Part shown: piece by piece, positions 33,811-43,013 of the stretch
Layout of the letters: each line of letters opens with the position of its first letter
How positions within the stretch are numbered: the stretch's first letter is position 1
Source of the DNA: an uncultured Oscillibacter sp.
GTDB taxonomy: Bacteria > Bacillota > Clostridia > Oscillospirales > Oscillospiraceae
Assembly (NCBI GenBank): GCA_946551795.1
Contig: CAMNRF010000005.1
Coordinates: 1 to 58,675, forward strand
Length of the DNA: 58,675 nt
Reading direction: 5' to 3'
The notes under the pieces: generated by a model
Told to the model about the DNA's origin: nothing
Seen by the model: the letters and a program-made list of their open reading frames with translations, nothing else
Databases searched by the model: none
Program-made: the position numbers and the translations under genes

Positions 33811-36309
33811 TTACGCTGGGGCCATATTGCGGGCCGCCTGTACCACACGCTTGGCCACCGCCTCACCGATGCGGTCAATGTCAGCATCCTCCCGCACAAT
33901 GATTTGGTCGGCCAGCTTCGCCACCGTTACCTGCAGCGGCGTCTGTGCCGCCGCTGTGGGCCTCGGAGCCTTGGGGCTGGGGTCAGGGGGCGGGGGGAAG
34001 TCCTGGCCGTTGTCGGGCCGTTTAGGGGGCCTTCTGGGGGTATCTTCATCTTGGCCCCTCCGGCCATCCCGGCCCAGCAGGCCGGTGACCACGCCCAGGC
34101 CCTTCTCGATACGCTCCAGCACGGGAGAGGAATTGCCCTCTGTCGTGTAGATGGAGGGCTTTTCCACGGTGTTGTGGACGATATCCCGCATGACGGGCTT
34201 CTCCACCGTATTCTGGATGACCTCCCGCACCACCGGCTTCTCCACTGTGGTGGTCTGGAAGATCTCACGGACCACGGGCCGGGCGGCGTTTTGGGCCAGC
34301 TGGACGCTCTCCTTGTTGGGAAGCACCCGGCTGCCCTTGGGCAGGTCCACTAACTCCGGCCCGCGCTCACCCACCCAGGTGGGGCCGCCGCGCCAGTTGT
34401 TGGTGCCTTCGGCGTTGGAGCCGACGCTGCCGCCGTCGCCGCCGCCCATCCCCAGCAGGCCCTTGACCTTTCCGGCCACCCAGGACAGGCCGTTGCCGAT
34501 GCCCTCCACAATGGGCTTGACCTTGGACCACACGCTGGAGACCACGCTGGCGATGCCATTAAAGACCGTTTGCACCACGTTGAAAAGCAGTTTAAAGACG
34601 CTGATGGCCAGGTCCATAACGGGGGAAATGACGCCCCAGGCCGTGATCAGGATGTCCGCTACCACGGGGGCCACCGTGCCGATGATGTTTTGAATCCAAC
34701 CCATCTTACTGCCCACGAACTCCAGCACGGAACCGACTTTCTGGCCGATGCCGTCAAAGATGACCTGAAAGACCGGGGCCAGCGCCGATACCACCGTGCC
34801 GATCCCCTGGACCAGCCCGGCGATAACAGGGGCCGCCGCCGCGATCACGTTACCGATGGTGGTGACCACCGTTTCCAGTACGGGGAGAACAGAGGGAATC
34901 ACCGACTGAACCGTGGTGATGATGCTGGCGATGGCGGGCATAGCCGCTGCGGCCACCTGCTGCACCGTCCCCATCACCGTGGTTCCAAACTTGACCATCT
35001 GCGGGAGCAACGGGGCAAAGCCCTTTATAATCCCGTCCAGAAGCGGCTTCACCGTCTGCGCCCCCTGGGCCAGTCCACCAAAGACGTTTGAAAGCACCGG
35101 CCCCATGGATTCGGCAAAGCTGCCCAGCCGGGTCAGCGCCCCCTCCACCACAGGGGTGACGTGGGTGATCACGCTGTCCAGGGCGGGCATGGCCACGTCG
35201 GCAAACTTGGAAATGGTGGACATCAGGGTGGTGCCAAGTTTCTGGACCGTCGGGATATTCTTCATGATCACCGAGGCGAATTTGCCCTTGATGGAGAGGG
35301 TGACCTTGCCGACCTCCTCCTTCATGTCGCCCCAGGCGTTTGCCATCTGTTGGATTTTGCCCTGGTCGGTTTGGGCCAGGGCGGCGTTGACACCGCCCAC
35401 ATTCTGCTGCAGGATTTCTGCGAGGACAGCGGCCCGCTGCTCTGCGTTGCCCATCTTCAGGGCCTGCTCCTGCGCTTCGGTGAACGTGATACCCACCCTG
35501 GATAGGGCGCTGGTCTGGCCCTGCATGACCTTGCCGATCATGTTGCCGATGGCCACGGCGTCCTCCTGGCTGGCGTTCAGGCCCTTTTGCTGGGCCAGCA
35601 GGTCTGTCATGCCGCCTGCCAGGGTGGCGATCTCCTTTTCGGACAGCTGGAAGGTGGCCAGCTGCTGCATACCGGCCAGGGTGACTTCATCCCCGATCAC
35701 ACCGATCTGCTGCAGTTCGCTGGCCACGCCCATCAGCTTTTCCTTGGCCTGCGCCGCTGCGCCCGCACCCCTGGCCTGGATGCTGGCCACGTTGCCCAGG
35801 ACGGCCTCCAGCTTGGTCTCGGCCTCGATCTGCGCCTTGGCCAGTTCCGTGCTGCCGCTGAACAGGGCGGTCAGGCCCGCTGCCGCCGCTGCGGATACCG
35901 CGCCCACACCGATGGCTGCGGCCTTGGTCACCTGGGCAAAGCCCTTGCCGATTGCCGATAGGGCCTGCGCCCCCTTAGTGACCACTTTGACAACGGGGGT
36001 GGCCACCATTTTCCCCACCGCTTTGACCTGATTGCCCAGGGCCTTGACCTTTGCGGTGGCCAGGTCCTTGACTGCCGTGGCCACTACCACCTTTTTGCGA
36101 AGCGGCTCCATCTTTTTCTTCAGGGAGTCCATCGCCTTGGAGGCGGCGGTGGCCTCCAGCTTGGCGGTGCGCTTTTTGTCCCAGGTGGCCTGCAGTTCCT
36201 TTTTGGTCTTTTCTACATCCTGGCGAAAGGCCGACTGCTCCTGCCTGATGCTGCGGAGAACGACTGTCATGTTGTCCTTAATGGAAATTGCGCCTTTGAC
36301 CACGCCCAT
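33811..36309 (-). CDS. Tail tape measure protein
   Basis: An 832-residue protein that sets tail length. N-terminal basic coiled coil (about 10-80), hydrophobic helices (about 120-165, GFAQVTKAAAIGVGAVSAAAAAG), then long repeated hydrophobic heptads in the middle (about 370-620). A repeated VEKPV(V/M)R(E/D)(I/V) segment (about 690-740) sits near the C-terminus. The ATG overlaps the chaperone frameshift product's stop (ATGA), the normal order in tailed phages. Confidence 0.92.
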   Translation of the reverse strand: MGVVKGAISIKDNMTVVLRSIRQEQSAFRQDVEKTKKELQATWDKKRTAKLEATAASKAMDSLKKKMEPLRKKVVVATAVKDLATAKVKALGNQVKAVGKMVATPVVKVVTKGAQALSAIGKGFAQVTKAAAIGVGAVSAAAAAGLTALFSGSTELAKAQIEAETKLEAVLGNVASIQARGAGAAAQAKEKLMGVASELQQIGVIGDEVTLAGMQQLATFQLSEKEIATLAGGMTDLLAQQKGLNASQEDAVAIGNMIGKVMQGQTSALSRVGITFTEAQEQALKMGNAEQRAAVLAEILQQNVGGVNAALAQTDQGKIQQMANAWGDMKEEVGKVTLSIKGKFASVIMKNIPTVQKLGTTLMSTISKFADVAMPALDSVITHVTPVVEGALTRLGSFAESMGPVLSNVFGGLAQGAQTVKPLLDGIIKGFAPLLPQMVKFGTTVMGTVQQVAAAAMPAIASIITTVQSVIPSVLPVLETVVTTIGNVIAAAAPVIAGLVQGIGTVVSALAPVFQVIFDGIGQKVGSVLEFVGSKMGWIQNIIGTVAPVVADILITAWGVISPVMDLAISVFKLLFNVVQTVFNGIASVVSSVWSKVKPIVEGIGNGLSWVAGKVKGLLGMGGGDGGSVGSNAEGTNNWRGGPTWVGERGPELVDLPKGSRVLPNKESVQLAQNAARPVVREIFQTTTVEKPVVREVIQNTVEKPVMRDIVHNTVEKPSIYTTEGNSSPVLERIEKGLGVVTGLLGRDGRRGQDEDTPRRPPKRPDNGQDFPPPPDPSPKAPRPTAAAQTPLQVTVAKLADQIIVREDADIDRIGEAVAKRVVQAARNMAPA

Positions 36310-36904
36310 CAGCCGTTCACCTCCTCACCAAACATCCGCGCCCGCTCCTCCAGGGCGGTCTGCATAGAGGCTGTATAAAAGAGCCTGGACTCCAGGTCCA
36401 GGCTCAAAAATCGCTCCGCATCCCAGCCCTTCTGGATGTAGTAGTGAAGCAGATACGCCTCACCATCCTGGGCAATCAGTTTTTTAGCTGGTCCACCACC
36501 GTGACCTTGGTGCTGTTCAAGACACCGCTCAGTTCCATGACCTGCATGGCGATCTCCTGAACCTCGCCAATGTCGAAAATCCCCACCACGTCCAGCGGCT
36601 CCAGCAAGGTGCGTTGGTCGGCGGGGAGGCTGGCCTCGGACTCCATGATCTCTTTGGCCACGTCCTTCAGGCTGGGCTCTACGGCGGCCAGATAGATGCA
36701 GTACTTGTCGCTGCGGTTGGGGTCGCCCGTGTCCTCCATGTTCATGCACTCCGTGATCTCATCATAGGAGAGGTTGCGGAACCGCATATCGGTGGCCAGG
36801 CTGGGGATGTGCAGCGTCCGATACTTGGGAACCTTTTTGTCCTGGAGCCGCTGCACGGCGCGGCGGGAAAACTCCGCCAGGAAACTTTTCTTCTCGCTGT
36901 TCAT
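36309..36904 (-). CDS. Tail assembly chaperone, -1 frameshift fusion (gpGT-like)
   Basis: Translation of the XkdN-like gene slips back one base at A_AAA_AAC (36479-36485), directly before the zero-frame TGA (36476-36478). It then continues for 56 residues (LIAQDGEAYLLHYYIQ...EEVNG) to a stop at 36309, overlapping the tape measure start. The product has 198 residues. The extended form is known in many phages to bind the tape measure and help tube polymerisation. The new C-terminal frame has good codon use and ends precisely at the next gene. Confidence 0.9.
36476..36904 (-). CDS. Tail assembly chaperone, short form (XkdN-like, gpG-like)
   Basis: The unshifted 142-residue product: FLAEFSRRAVQRLQDKKVPKYRTLHIPSL and a helical C-terminus. 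It matches the PBSX XkdN position between tube and tape measure genes. Both forms come from one message. Confidence 0.85.
   Translation of the reverse strand: MNSEKKSFLAEFSRRAVQRLQDKKVPKYRTLHIPSLATDMRFRNLSYDEITECMNMEDTGDPNRSDKYCIYLAAVEPSLKDVAKEIMESEASLPADQRTLLEPLDVVGIFDIGEVQEIAMQVMELSGVLNSTKVTVVDQLKN
36479..36485 (-). promoter_or_regulatory. Programmed -1 frameshift heptamer A_AAA_AAC
   Basis: Read on the minus strand in the gene's frame as CTA AAA AAC TGA. The stop follows the heptamer immediately, which favours pausing on the slippery codons. Confidence 0.9.
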
Positions 36905-36917
36905 GGGAATGTCCTCC

Positions 36918-37352
36918 TTATGCGATCTTGTCCAGGTTTACCAGGTCGGAGGGCGTGAAGCCGCCGCTGACCTCCTCCTCGATGACGGCCCCCTTCTCCA
37001 TGTTGACCAGGGGCAAGTCATTGAACCAGCAGTTGTCAGCGGAATACCGCTCCTGCTGGCCGCCCACGGCGTCCGGGTCGGCCAGCTTGGTAATGATCTG
37101 CATCCGCTGGTCGATGCCCTTTTTCCAGTTCTCGAACACGGCGTTATACCGTGTATAGACCTTTTTCAGGGTTACAGACAGCTCACCCTTCAGGCCGGTC
37201 ATCTTGCTGTCCACGTCCAGGTCGATTTGCACATCCTCCCGGTTGGCGGTCACCTTCAGGGATACCTTGGAGAACTCAGCGATGCGCTCACCGTCCACCC
37301 ACAGTTCTCCCCAGGTGCCGGACAGAGTTTTATTGCCTTTGATTTTTCCCAT
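36918..37352 (-). CDS. Tail tube protein (XkdM-like)
   Basis: A 144-residue tube subunit. KTLSGTWGELWVDGERIAEFSKVSLKVTANREDVQID is the tube_2 family pattern. Short distance (15 bases) from the sheath gene. It forms the inner tube of the contractile tail. Confidence 0.9.
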   Translation of the reverse strand: MGKIKGNKTLSGTWGELWVDGERIAEFSKVSLKVTANREDVQIDLDVDSKMTGLKGELSVTLKKVYTRYNAVFENWKKGIDQRMQIITKLADPDAVGGQQERYSADNCWFNDLPLVNMEKGAVIEEEVSGGFTPSDLVNLDKIA

Positions 37353-37367
37353 ATTGGTGTCCCTCCG

Positions 37368-38432
37368 TTACATATTGCAGACCAGGTTCAGGTCCTCCAT
37401 CGCGTCCACGAACTTGACGTTGGAGGAAATGAACACCCGGCTGCCGGTGTTATACATGGCCACCGCCGTGTCATCCATGGCGCTGGTGTCGATACCCCGG
37501 CCCTCGATATAGAGCCGCTGCGCCTCCACGTCGATGGCGGCGGTGTTGTCGTGGCTCTGATCCAGCACGTCCGGCTGCAGGGATTTCTGATAGGCCCGGA
37601 TGGCCGCCACAAACATCTGCTTGGCGTCGTAGTCGTTGCGCACCTTGCCCACATAGGAGTCCTCGAAGGTGTCCCGGATGTCATCCTGGTACAGGTCCAC
37701 GCCCTCCATGATCTTGATCTTGGAGAACTCCTGCCCCTTATCGGTGGTGAAGCTGACCAGGCTATTGACACCGCGCCCAATCTTGAACTTCTCCCCGTCG
37801 AACACCAGGATCAATTCCCCGGCGTCGATCCGCTTGTCCGGGTCATCCGGGGTTTCGGCGGCGGTGATGTCGTTGAGCACATAGTAGGTGCTGCTCCGGG
37901 CCAGGGACAGCCCGGCCAGGATGCCGGTGATCCGGGCGCAGTACTCCGCTGTGGTGAACTGCGTCTTGGACAGGATGCTGTCGATCCTGTCGGTGGTGAA
38001 GTTGATGATGCCTTCATGGTCGCTCTTGCTGTTGGGCAGCACGGCCTTGAAGGTCTTGTGATCCTGGTCGCGGGCCTCCTTGATGAAAGAGGCGATAGAG
38101 GGGACGCCCTCCGTGGCGATGCCCGGAATGGTCAGGTAGTTCCACTTCATGTTCTTCAGCACCGCCAGTGCGGGCATATAGTTGGTGTCCTCCAGGCCCA
38201 TGCGGTAGACGATCACCCGGTAGGGGACTCCCTCATAGATCAGCTTCAGGTAATCGTAATTGCGCTCGGACCACTTGGTGAAGTCCACCTCGGTGATGGA
38301 GTTGTAAACGGTCAGCGTTTCGCCGCCCTCGGTCTCATCGTGCAGAATGACCGCCACAATCCCGCGCTCACTGCGCTGGATAGCGGTCAGGCCCTTGGTC
38401 TTGAACGTGATCAGGATTTCGGGCAGGCCCAT
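37368..38432 (-). CDS. Tail sheath protein (XkdK-like)
   Basis: A 354-residue contractile sheath subunit. The N-terminus MGLPEILITFKTKGLTAIQRSERGIVAVIL and the C-terminal GRGIDTSAMDDTAVAMYNTGSRVFISSN region fit the phage sheath family. Its presence makes the phage a myovirus-type particle despite its other mosaic parts. Confidence 0.92.
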   Translation of the reverse strand: MGLPEILITFKTKGLTAIQRSERGIVAVILHDETEGGETLTVYNSITEVDFTKWSERNYDYLKLIYEGVPYRVIVYRMGLEDTNYMPALAVLKNMKWNYLTIPGIATEGVPSIASFIKEARDQDHKTFKAVLPNSKSDHEGIINFTTDRIDSILSKTQFTTAEYCARITGILAGLSLARSSTYYVLNDITAAETPDDPDKRIDAGELILVFDGEKFKIGRGVNSLVSFTTDKGQEFSKIKIMEGVDLYQDDIRDTFEDSYVGKVRNDYDAKQMFVAAIRAYQKSLQPDVLDQSHDNTAAIDVEAQRLYIEGRGIDTSAMDDTAVAMYNTGSRVFISSNVKFVDAMEDLNLVCNM

Positions 38433-38451
38433 AATATCACAACCTTTCTTC

Positions 38452-38919
38452 TTAAATCGGTTTCACGCTGGTGTCCAGCGTTTCCATGTATGGCAGCGGC
38501 GGCGGCTCCTGGATGCTGTCCCGGAATGCCAGGGTAAAGGTGCAGTGCAGCACCCGGTCCACCACCTTGCAGGCCACATCCGGCACAGTGATGGCCCTGG
38601 CCTCGCCGCCGTCCTCGAAGCGGAACACGGGCCGGAGCAGGTCATCCACCTCTTGGGATATGGTCAGGTAATCGGCGTTGCTCTCCGACCTGGTGTGGAT
38701 GGAGGCGTCCACCAGCACCCTGCGGTCCGTATGCTCGGCATCCACGGTGGCGCTGCCCGCTGGGATGATGTCCAGGAAGATATAATCCTCCAGGTCAGGC
38801 TCCGGCTCATCGTTCTGCGTCTTGGCAATCTCCTCGCAGAACACGTCATAGGCCGGATATTTCCCTTTGAAGAGACTGACCATGGCCAGCTTGATAGACT
38901 GATAAATTGTCGTGGCCAC
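38452..38919 (-). CDS. Tail terminator-like protein
   Basis: A 155-residue protein at the position of the tail terminator, between the gp10-like completion protein and the sheath. It has an alpha/beta pattern (VLVDASIHTRSESNADYLTISQEVDDLL). It probably caps the tail tube for head joining. Confidence 0.72.
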   Translation of the reverse strand: MATTIYQSIKLAMVSLFKGKYPAYDVFCEEIAKTQNDEPEPDLEDYIFLDIIPAGSATVDAEHTDRRVLVDASIHTRSESNADYLTISQEVDDLLRPVFRFEDGGEARAITVPDVACKVVDRVLHCTFTLAFRDSIQEPPPLPYMETLDTSVKPI

Positions 38920-38930
38920 GTTATCCCCCC

Positions 38931-39332
38931 TTACAGGTCATGTGTGCTGATAAAATCATTCAGCCATTCCTGCAGGTAGGCGGGCAGGCGGGCGCTGACC
39001 TCCTCCAGAGAAATGGCCATCATGTGCTTTCCTTTGACAAAGCCCTTCCCGCCACGGGTGCGGTGGCCGTACTCCACCGGCTCCGCATACTCCACGTTGG
39101 TATAGACCTCGATGTAATATTCATCGCCCCGTTTCTCGATTTTTCCCACCTTCCAGCTGTCCTGGAGGCGGCCCGTCTTTTTCGGGGTGTTCTCCTTTAC
39201 CCGGCCCTGCAGTTCATAGGCGATCTGGATCACCAGCGCCTTAAACTCCTCCGGGAAGTCCTGCTCGATCATCTGCGTCAGCTGCTGCTCCAGCGCGTCA
39301 AAGCCCTCGAAGCTGTAATCCGTGCTGCTCAT
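38931..39332 (-). CDS. Tail completion protein, HK97 gp10-like
   Basis: A 133-residue protein with the gp10-like pattern (LVIQIAYELQGRVKENTPKKTGRLQDSWKVGKIE... YTNVEYAEPVEYGHRT). It links the connector to the tail. The start codon ATG overlaps the previous stop. Confidence 0.87.
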   Translation of the reverse strand: MSSTDYSFEGFDALEQQLTQMIEQDFPEEFKALVIQIAYELQGRVKENTPKKTGRLQDSWKVGKIEKRGDEYYIEVYTNVEYAEPVEYGHRTRGGKGFVKGKHMMAISLEEVSARLPAYLQEWLNDFISTHDL

Positions 39333-39694
39333 CAGGCGGTCCCCTTGTCCACCTTCAGAGGGATATTGTTGTGGGAGGGCTGCCGGTCTGCCAGCCCGGC
39401 CAGGGCCACCGTCTGCTTGCCCAGCCGGGTCACCACCACGGTGTCCCCCGGCTGGATGTCCACCTCCGGGCGCACAAAAAGCAGATAGTCGGTATCAACC
39501 CTGGCAACGGTCTGGCTCTTGGCCAGCTTGCCCCCGGAGGGGCTGGACAGGGCGCAGGGGGTATCCTCATACACCATCCGGCCCTCCAGCCCCTTCTTAA
39601 ATACGCTCTCCCCCGATGGCAGTGTCACCTTGCCTGGCCTGTAGACCGTGCAGCTGTCATCGTAGGTCATAGCCAGGATGTCCGCTTCAGTCAT
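39332..39694 (-). CDS. Head closure/stopper-like protein
   Basis: A 120-residue beta-rich protein (CTVYRPGKVTLPSGESVF..., VDTDYLLFVRPEVDIQPGDTVVVTRLG) in the position of the SPP1 gp16-type stopper. It overlaps both neighbours by a few bases. Confidence 0.7.
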   Translation of the reverse strand: MTEADILAMTYDDSCTVYRPGKVTLPSGESVFKKGLEGRMVYEDTPCALSSPSGGKLAKSQTVARVDTDYLLFVRPEVDIQPGDTVVVTRLGKQTVALAGLADRQPSHNNIPLKVDKGTA

Positions 39695-40055
39695 GGGGGC
39701 GGTCCTTTGGCAGTTTCATACGCTTAAAGGGGATCAGCTGACTTTCGTAATTCTTGACGAAGGACACGGTTTCCTTCAGCGCGGAGGTCTTGTCCCGGTA
39801 GCTGATGCTGGTGTCGCCACGGGTGATGCTGGAAACATCGTTTTCCGTGGGGGCCACCTGGTCGGCTTTCAGCATATCCTCCACGATCTGCGCCGCCACA
39901 TCCTCCAGCGGCTCCGGGAAGTCCTCCCGGTTGCAGAATACCTTGATGCGGTTGATTGCCCGCTTCACATACCGCTTGATGGTAGGCAGCTGCTCATCGG
40001 GCAGCTTCAGGTCACTTTGCGCCGTCGCCGCTACCCGGCTGATCAGTTCCTCCAT
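39687..40055 (-). CDS. Head-tail connector protein, gp15-like
   Basis: A 122-residue helical adaptor. MEELISRVAATAQSDLKLPDEQLPTIKRYVKRAINRIKVFCNREDFPEPL resembles phage connector QLRG-type proteins. AAGGAGG lies 6 bases upstream of 40055. It overlaps the preceding gene by 44 bases, so the two are translationally coupled. Confidence 0.75.
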   Translation of the reverse strand: MEELISRVAATAQSDLKLPDEQLPTIKRYVKRAINRIKVFCNREDFPEPLEDVAAQIVEDMLKADQVAPTENDVSSITRGDTSISYRDKTSALKETVSFVKNYESQLIPFKRMKLPKDRPHD

Positions 40056-40320
40056 CCTGGTCCTCCTTGTCATCGCCCTTGCCGCCCTTACCCCTCTTGG
40101 GCGGCTGGGCGGTGGCCTTGGCCACCGCCTCCTTCAGGTTCTCGCTCAGACGCTCGAACATGGCTTCGCCCATTTTGGCGAGGTCAGCCTCCGTGACGCC
40201 AGCGCCCACAGGGGCCTCAGCGGTCCCGCCCGTCCGGGCAAAGCCCAGGCGCTCCAGCTTGGCGGCCTGCTCCTCGGTGGCCACCTTACGCACCACATTC
40301 AGCCGCTTCAGTGTAATCAT
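40012..40320 (-). CDS. Small head-region protein, unknown
   Basis: A 102-residue protein with an alpha/beta N-terminus, a helix (ADLAKMGEAMFERLSENLKEAVAKA) and a highly charged, Gly/Asp/Lys-rich disordered tail. It sits between the major capsid gene and connector, where decoration or Ig-free head accessory proteins occur. No known domain. Confidence 0.65.
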   Translation of the reverse strand: MITLKRLNVVRKVATEEQAAKLERLGFARTGGTAEAPVGAGVTEADLAKMGEAMFERLSENLKEAVAKATAQPPKRGKGGKGDDKEDQDGGTDQPGSGDGAK

Positions 40321-40332
40321 AGCGGTCCCTCC

Positions 40333-41268
40333 TTACGCCCCGGCCTTGGGCTGCTTGATGTTCACCAGGATGGTGTTCATCTTGTTGTCCAGCACCCACA
40401 GGTCGTGATACTTGCGGTAGTCCACAGCCCAGGCCCGCTTCTTCTGATAGGTCTCCGGGTCGAAGATGCGCACCTTGTCCGTGCGGGACACGGCGATGGG
40501 GGCGCTGCGGGGGCAGATGATCCAGTTGATGTCCTGGGCATCGTCAGCGGGGGTAAAGCCGCCCTTGACCTGGTTCTCGGTGGTGCCGTCGTTGAACTGA
40601 TAGCTGGTTTTCAGCCGCCCGGAGCCGACACGGATGATGGGGTGCTGCCCGTTCAGAGATTTCACCTTCAGGGTGATGTCCCCCTGCCGGAAGTCGGTGG
40701 GGCTGACGCTCCGGGCCAGCGTGGTGTTCATATCGAACAGGGCGGCCACCTGGGTGGACATGGTGATCACCAGCGGGGTATCGTCCCCCACCTCATCCTG
40801 GATGGACGCCAGGTCGGCGTACAGCTTCTTCAGGATGGTGGCCTCCTCCGGGGTGTAGCCGTAGACGGCCCGATTCTTGGCGGCGGCCAGGGCGGCCAGG
40901 GTGCTGTAGCGGTAGGCGTCGATCTCAGGCACCACCTTGGTGCGCTGGAACTCGCCCATGACGCTGGAAGCCGTCAGCACAAAGTTGGTGTCGTTGACCT
41001 CCTGCTCATCGAACGTGAACTGGCGGCCCCGGTCCATGGTCATCTTCTTGGTCTGCCAGGTGAGGTCCACGCTGCCCTCCACAAAGCCGGTCTGCCGGTC
41101 ATAGTCGGCCAGACCGTCCATATCCAGCATGGGGATTTTGACCTCGGAGCCGCTGTTGTACCGCACCAGCTTGTCGTTCAGTTCCATCCAGCCGCTGGTG
41201 GCCTGTTCCTTTGCCGCCTTGTCCAGTTCCGCCTGGAAGATGGTGGCATACTGCAGATTGTTCGCCAT
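40333..41268 (-). CDS. Major capsid protein
   Basis: A 311-residue protein with an HK97-like size. NLQYATIFQAELDKAAKEQATSGWMELN..., DRQTGFVEGSVDLTWQTKKMTMDRGRQFTFD and the following EFQRTKVVPEIDAYRYSTLA resemble coat proteins of SPP1-type heads. It follows the scaffold and precedes connector genes. No separate protease gene is visible. Confidence 0.87.
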   Translation of the reverse strand: MANNLQYATIFQAELDKAAKEQATSGWMELNDKLVRYNSGSEVKIPMLDMDGLADYDRQTGFVEGSVDLTWQTKKMTMDRGRQFTFDEQEVNDTNFVLTASSVMGEFQRTKVVPEIDAYRYSTLAALAAAKNRAVYGYTPEEATILKKLYADLASIQDEVGDDTPLVITMSTQVAALFDMNTTLARSVSPTDFRQGDITLKVKSLNGQHPIIRVGSGRLKTSYQFNDGTTENQVKGGFTPADDAQDINWIICPRSAPIAVSRTDKVRIFDPETYQKKRAWAVDYRKYHDLWVLDNKMNTILVNIKQPKAGA

Positions 41269-41269
41269 T

Positions 41270-41932
41270 TTAGTTCAAACCTCCTCTGATATTCTGCGCG
41301 ATCTGATCCTTCAGGGCATTCTCAGCCGTGGCCGCGCCGCCAAGGCCCTCCGGGGTCTTGCCCCGCAGCCGCTCCTTTACCGCCGCCTCCAGGCTGGCTT
41401 TGAACACCTCCTGGACGCGCCCCAGGCTCTTTTCCATGCTCTCCTGGTCGGTGTAGGTCAGCAGGTCGGCCAGCCCCACGGGGAAGCCCTCCTTCTCCAA
41501 CTTGGCCAGGGCGGCATCCTTCAGGTCGCGCTGGAGCAGCTTGGCCTGCAAGTCGGCCAGCTGCTGGTCCTTGGCGTCGGACTCGGCCTTGGCCCGCTCC
41601 TCCGGCGTCAGCTTGGCCAGACGGGCCTTCTCCCGCTGCTCGGCGGCCCAGGCTGCCTTTGCCTTCTCGATCTCGGCCTGCAGGTCAGCCTCGGTGTAGG
41701 TTTTGCCCTGCGGCTCCTGCTTGCCGCCCTTGTCGGTGGCGGGGTCGCTCTCCTGGCCAGCGGGGGCGGCCTCCTTGCCGCCGAACAGGCCAACCAGCCA
41801 CTTCTGGAACGTGGTCTGCTGCTCCGGCGTGGGGGTGGCCCCCTCCGGGGGGGTCGCGCCGCCAGCGGCGGGTGCGGTGCCGGTAGCGCCGGGGGTGCCG
41901 GTGCCAGCGCCGGTAATGATTTCTTCAGCCAT
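41270..41932 (-). CDS. Scaffold protein (DUF4355-like)
   Basis: A 220-residue protein with a disordered Gly/Ala/Pro/Thr-rich N-terminus and a long central coiled coil (YTEADLQAEIEKAKAAWAAEQREKARLAK...). It ends in a basic helical region, the pattern of capsid scaffold proteins. It directly precedes the major capsid gene. Confidence 0.85.
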   Translation of the reverse strand: MAEEIITGAGTGTPGATGTAPAAGGATPPEGATPTPEQQTTFQKWLVGLFGGKEAAPAGQESDPATDKGGKQEPQGKTYTEADLQAEIEKAKAAWAAEQREKARLAKLTPEERAKAESDAKDQQLADLQAKLLQRDLKDAALAKLEKEGFPVGLADLLTYTDQESMEKSLGRVQEVFKASLEAAVKERLRGKTPEGLGGAATAENALKDQIAQNIRGGLN

Positions 41933-41966
41933 TTTTATGTCCTCCTGTCAGTGATATTTTCATAAT

Positions 41967-41990
41967 AAAAACGCCCTTTGAAAGGCGTTT
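41967..41990 (-). terminator. Intrinsic terminator inside the late operon
   Basis: AAACGCC/GGCGTTT stem with TTTTTATT on the minus strand, between the minor head and scaffold genes. A terminator within the late operon implies read-through by an antiterminator or a partial-attenuation role. Confidence 0.7.
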
Positions 41991-42002
41991 AAATTATCCG
42001 GG

Positions 42003-43013
42003 TCATGTGGCGTATTTGCGCCGCCACTCCTGAAATTTGATGTTTTCGGCCAGCGGGGTGGTGTCGATCTTGCGATTGAACATCCCCTTGTCGAAGTCGG
42101 CCACCACGATACACAAGCAGTTGGGGTGGATGGGGGGATAGTTGATACCGGCCACCGCATCCTCAACGGCGAACACCTGACCGTTCAACTCGGCGCAGGT
42201 GCAGCTACCGCTGCCCTCGGTGCCGCCGATGAAGCGGTATCGCTTGATGCCGTTCTCCTTATAGCCCATCAGTTCCCCCTGGTTGGCGAAGTACTTACAT
42301 TCTGTCCGCACCAGGCGCTCGGCGTTGTAGCGGCCCTTGTCCATTACATCGTCGATGGCCTTGGCCATCTTTTGGACGCTGCTGCCCTGGATGAAGCCCA
42401 GGGTGATCTCGCGCTTGGCCAGCGCCGCCAGGTGGTCGCAGGCCCCCCACACAGCCTCGGAGAAGTGCTTCTCGCTCCACGGGTGGGCCAGCACCTGCCG
42501 GATCAGCTTTTGATCCAGCCGGGCCACGTTGAAGCCCATACCAATACCCCGCTGGATGGCAAAGCAGCTTTCATAGTAGTTCACCTTCAGCATATCGCCC
42601 AGAAGCGTTTCCAGTCTGGCATTGCTGTCCCCGGCCAGGTCGATCATGCTCTGATAGATATTCGCCAGCAGCCGCTCCTTTTGGCTGATCCGGCTTTTCA
42701 TGGCCAGGGTGTTCAATTCCAGCATGGCCTTGCTGTCCTTGGCGGCCCCTGACGCCTCGGCCATGTACTTCTCTATGGATTTGCGCCAGGTGCTATACTC
42801 CCGCCCGGAGAGCAGCTGGGACGCCTGGGCGTCGGTCAGGGCGTTGTCCCTGGCGAAGCGGGCAAACAGGGCATTGATCTCCTTTTCCACATTGTAGGCC
42901 GCCTCGTCGTAGAGGAAAATCAATTCCCGCGCCGCTTCATCGGTCCGCCTGGTGTTCTGAAGCACCCGCATTTTTGCATCCTCGATCCACTCGCTACGCT
43001 GTCGGTAACTCAT
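42003..43013 (-). CDS. Minor head protein (SPP1 gp7 / Mu F-like)
   Basis: A 336-residue protein injected or packaged with the portal. The C-terminal motif RLVRTECKYFANQGELMGYKENGIKRYRFIGG..CSCAELNGQVF is the minor-capsid (Mu gpF) signature with conserved Cys pair. N-terminal half is coiled and helical. It overlaps the portal stop by 4 bases. Confidence 0.88.
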   Translation of the reverse strand: MSYRQRSEWIEDAKMRVLQNTRRTDEAARELIFLYDEAAYNVEKEINALFARFARDNALTDAQASQLLSGREYSTWRKSIEKYMAEASGAAKDSKAMLELNTLAMKSRISQKERLLANIYQSMIDLAGDSNARLETLLGDMLKVNYYESCFAIQRGIGMGFNVARLDQKLIRQVLAHPWSEKHFSEAVWGACDHLAALAKREITLGFIQGSSVQKMAKAIDDVMDKGRYNAERLVRTECKYFANQGELMGYKENGIKRYRFIGGTEGSGSCTCAELNGQVFAVEDAVAGINYPPIHPNCLCIVVADFDKGMFNRKIDTTPLAENIKFQEWRRKYAT

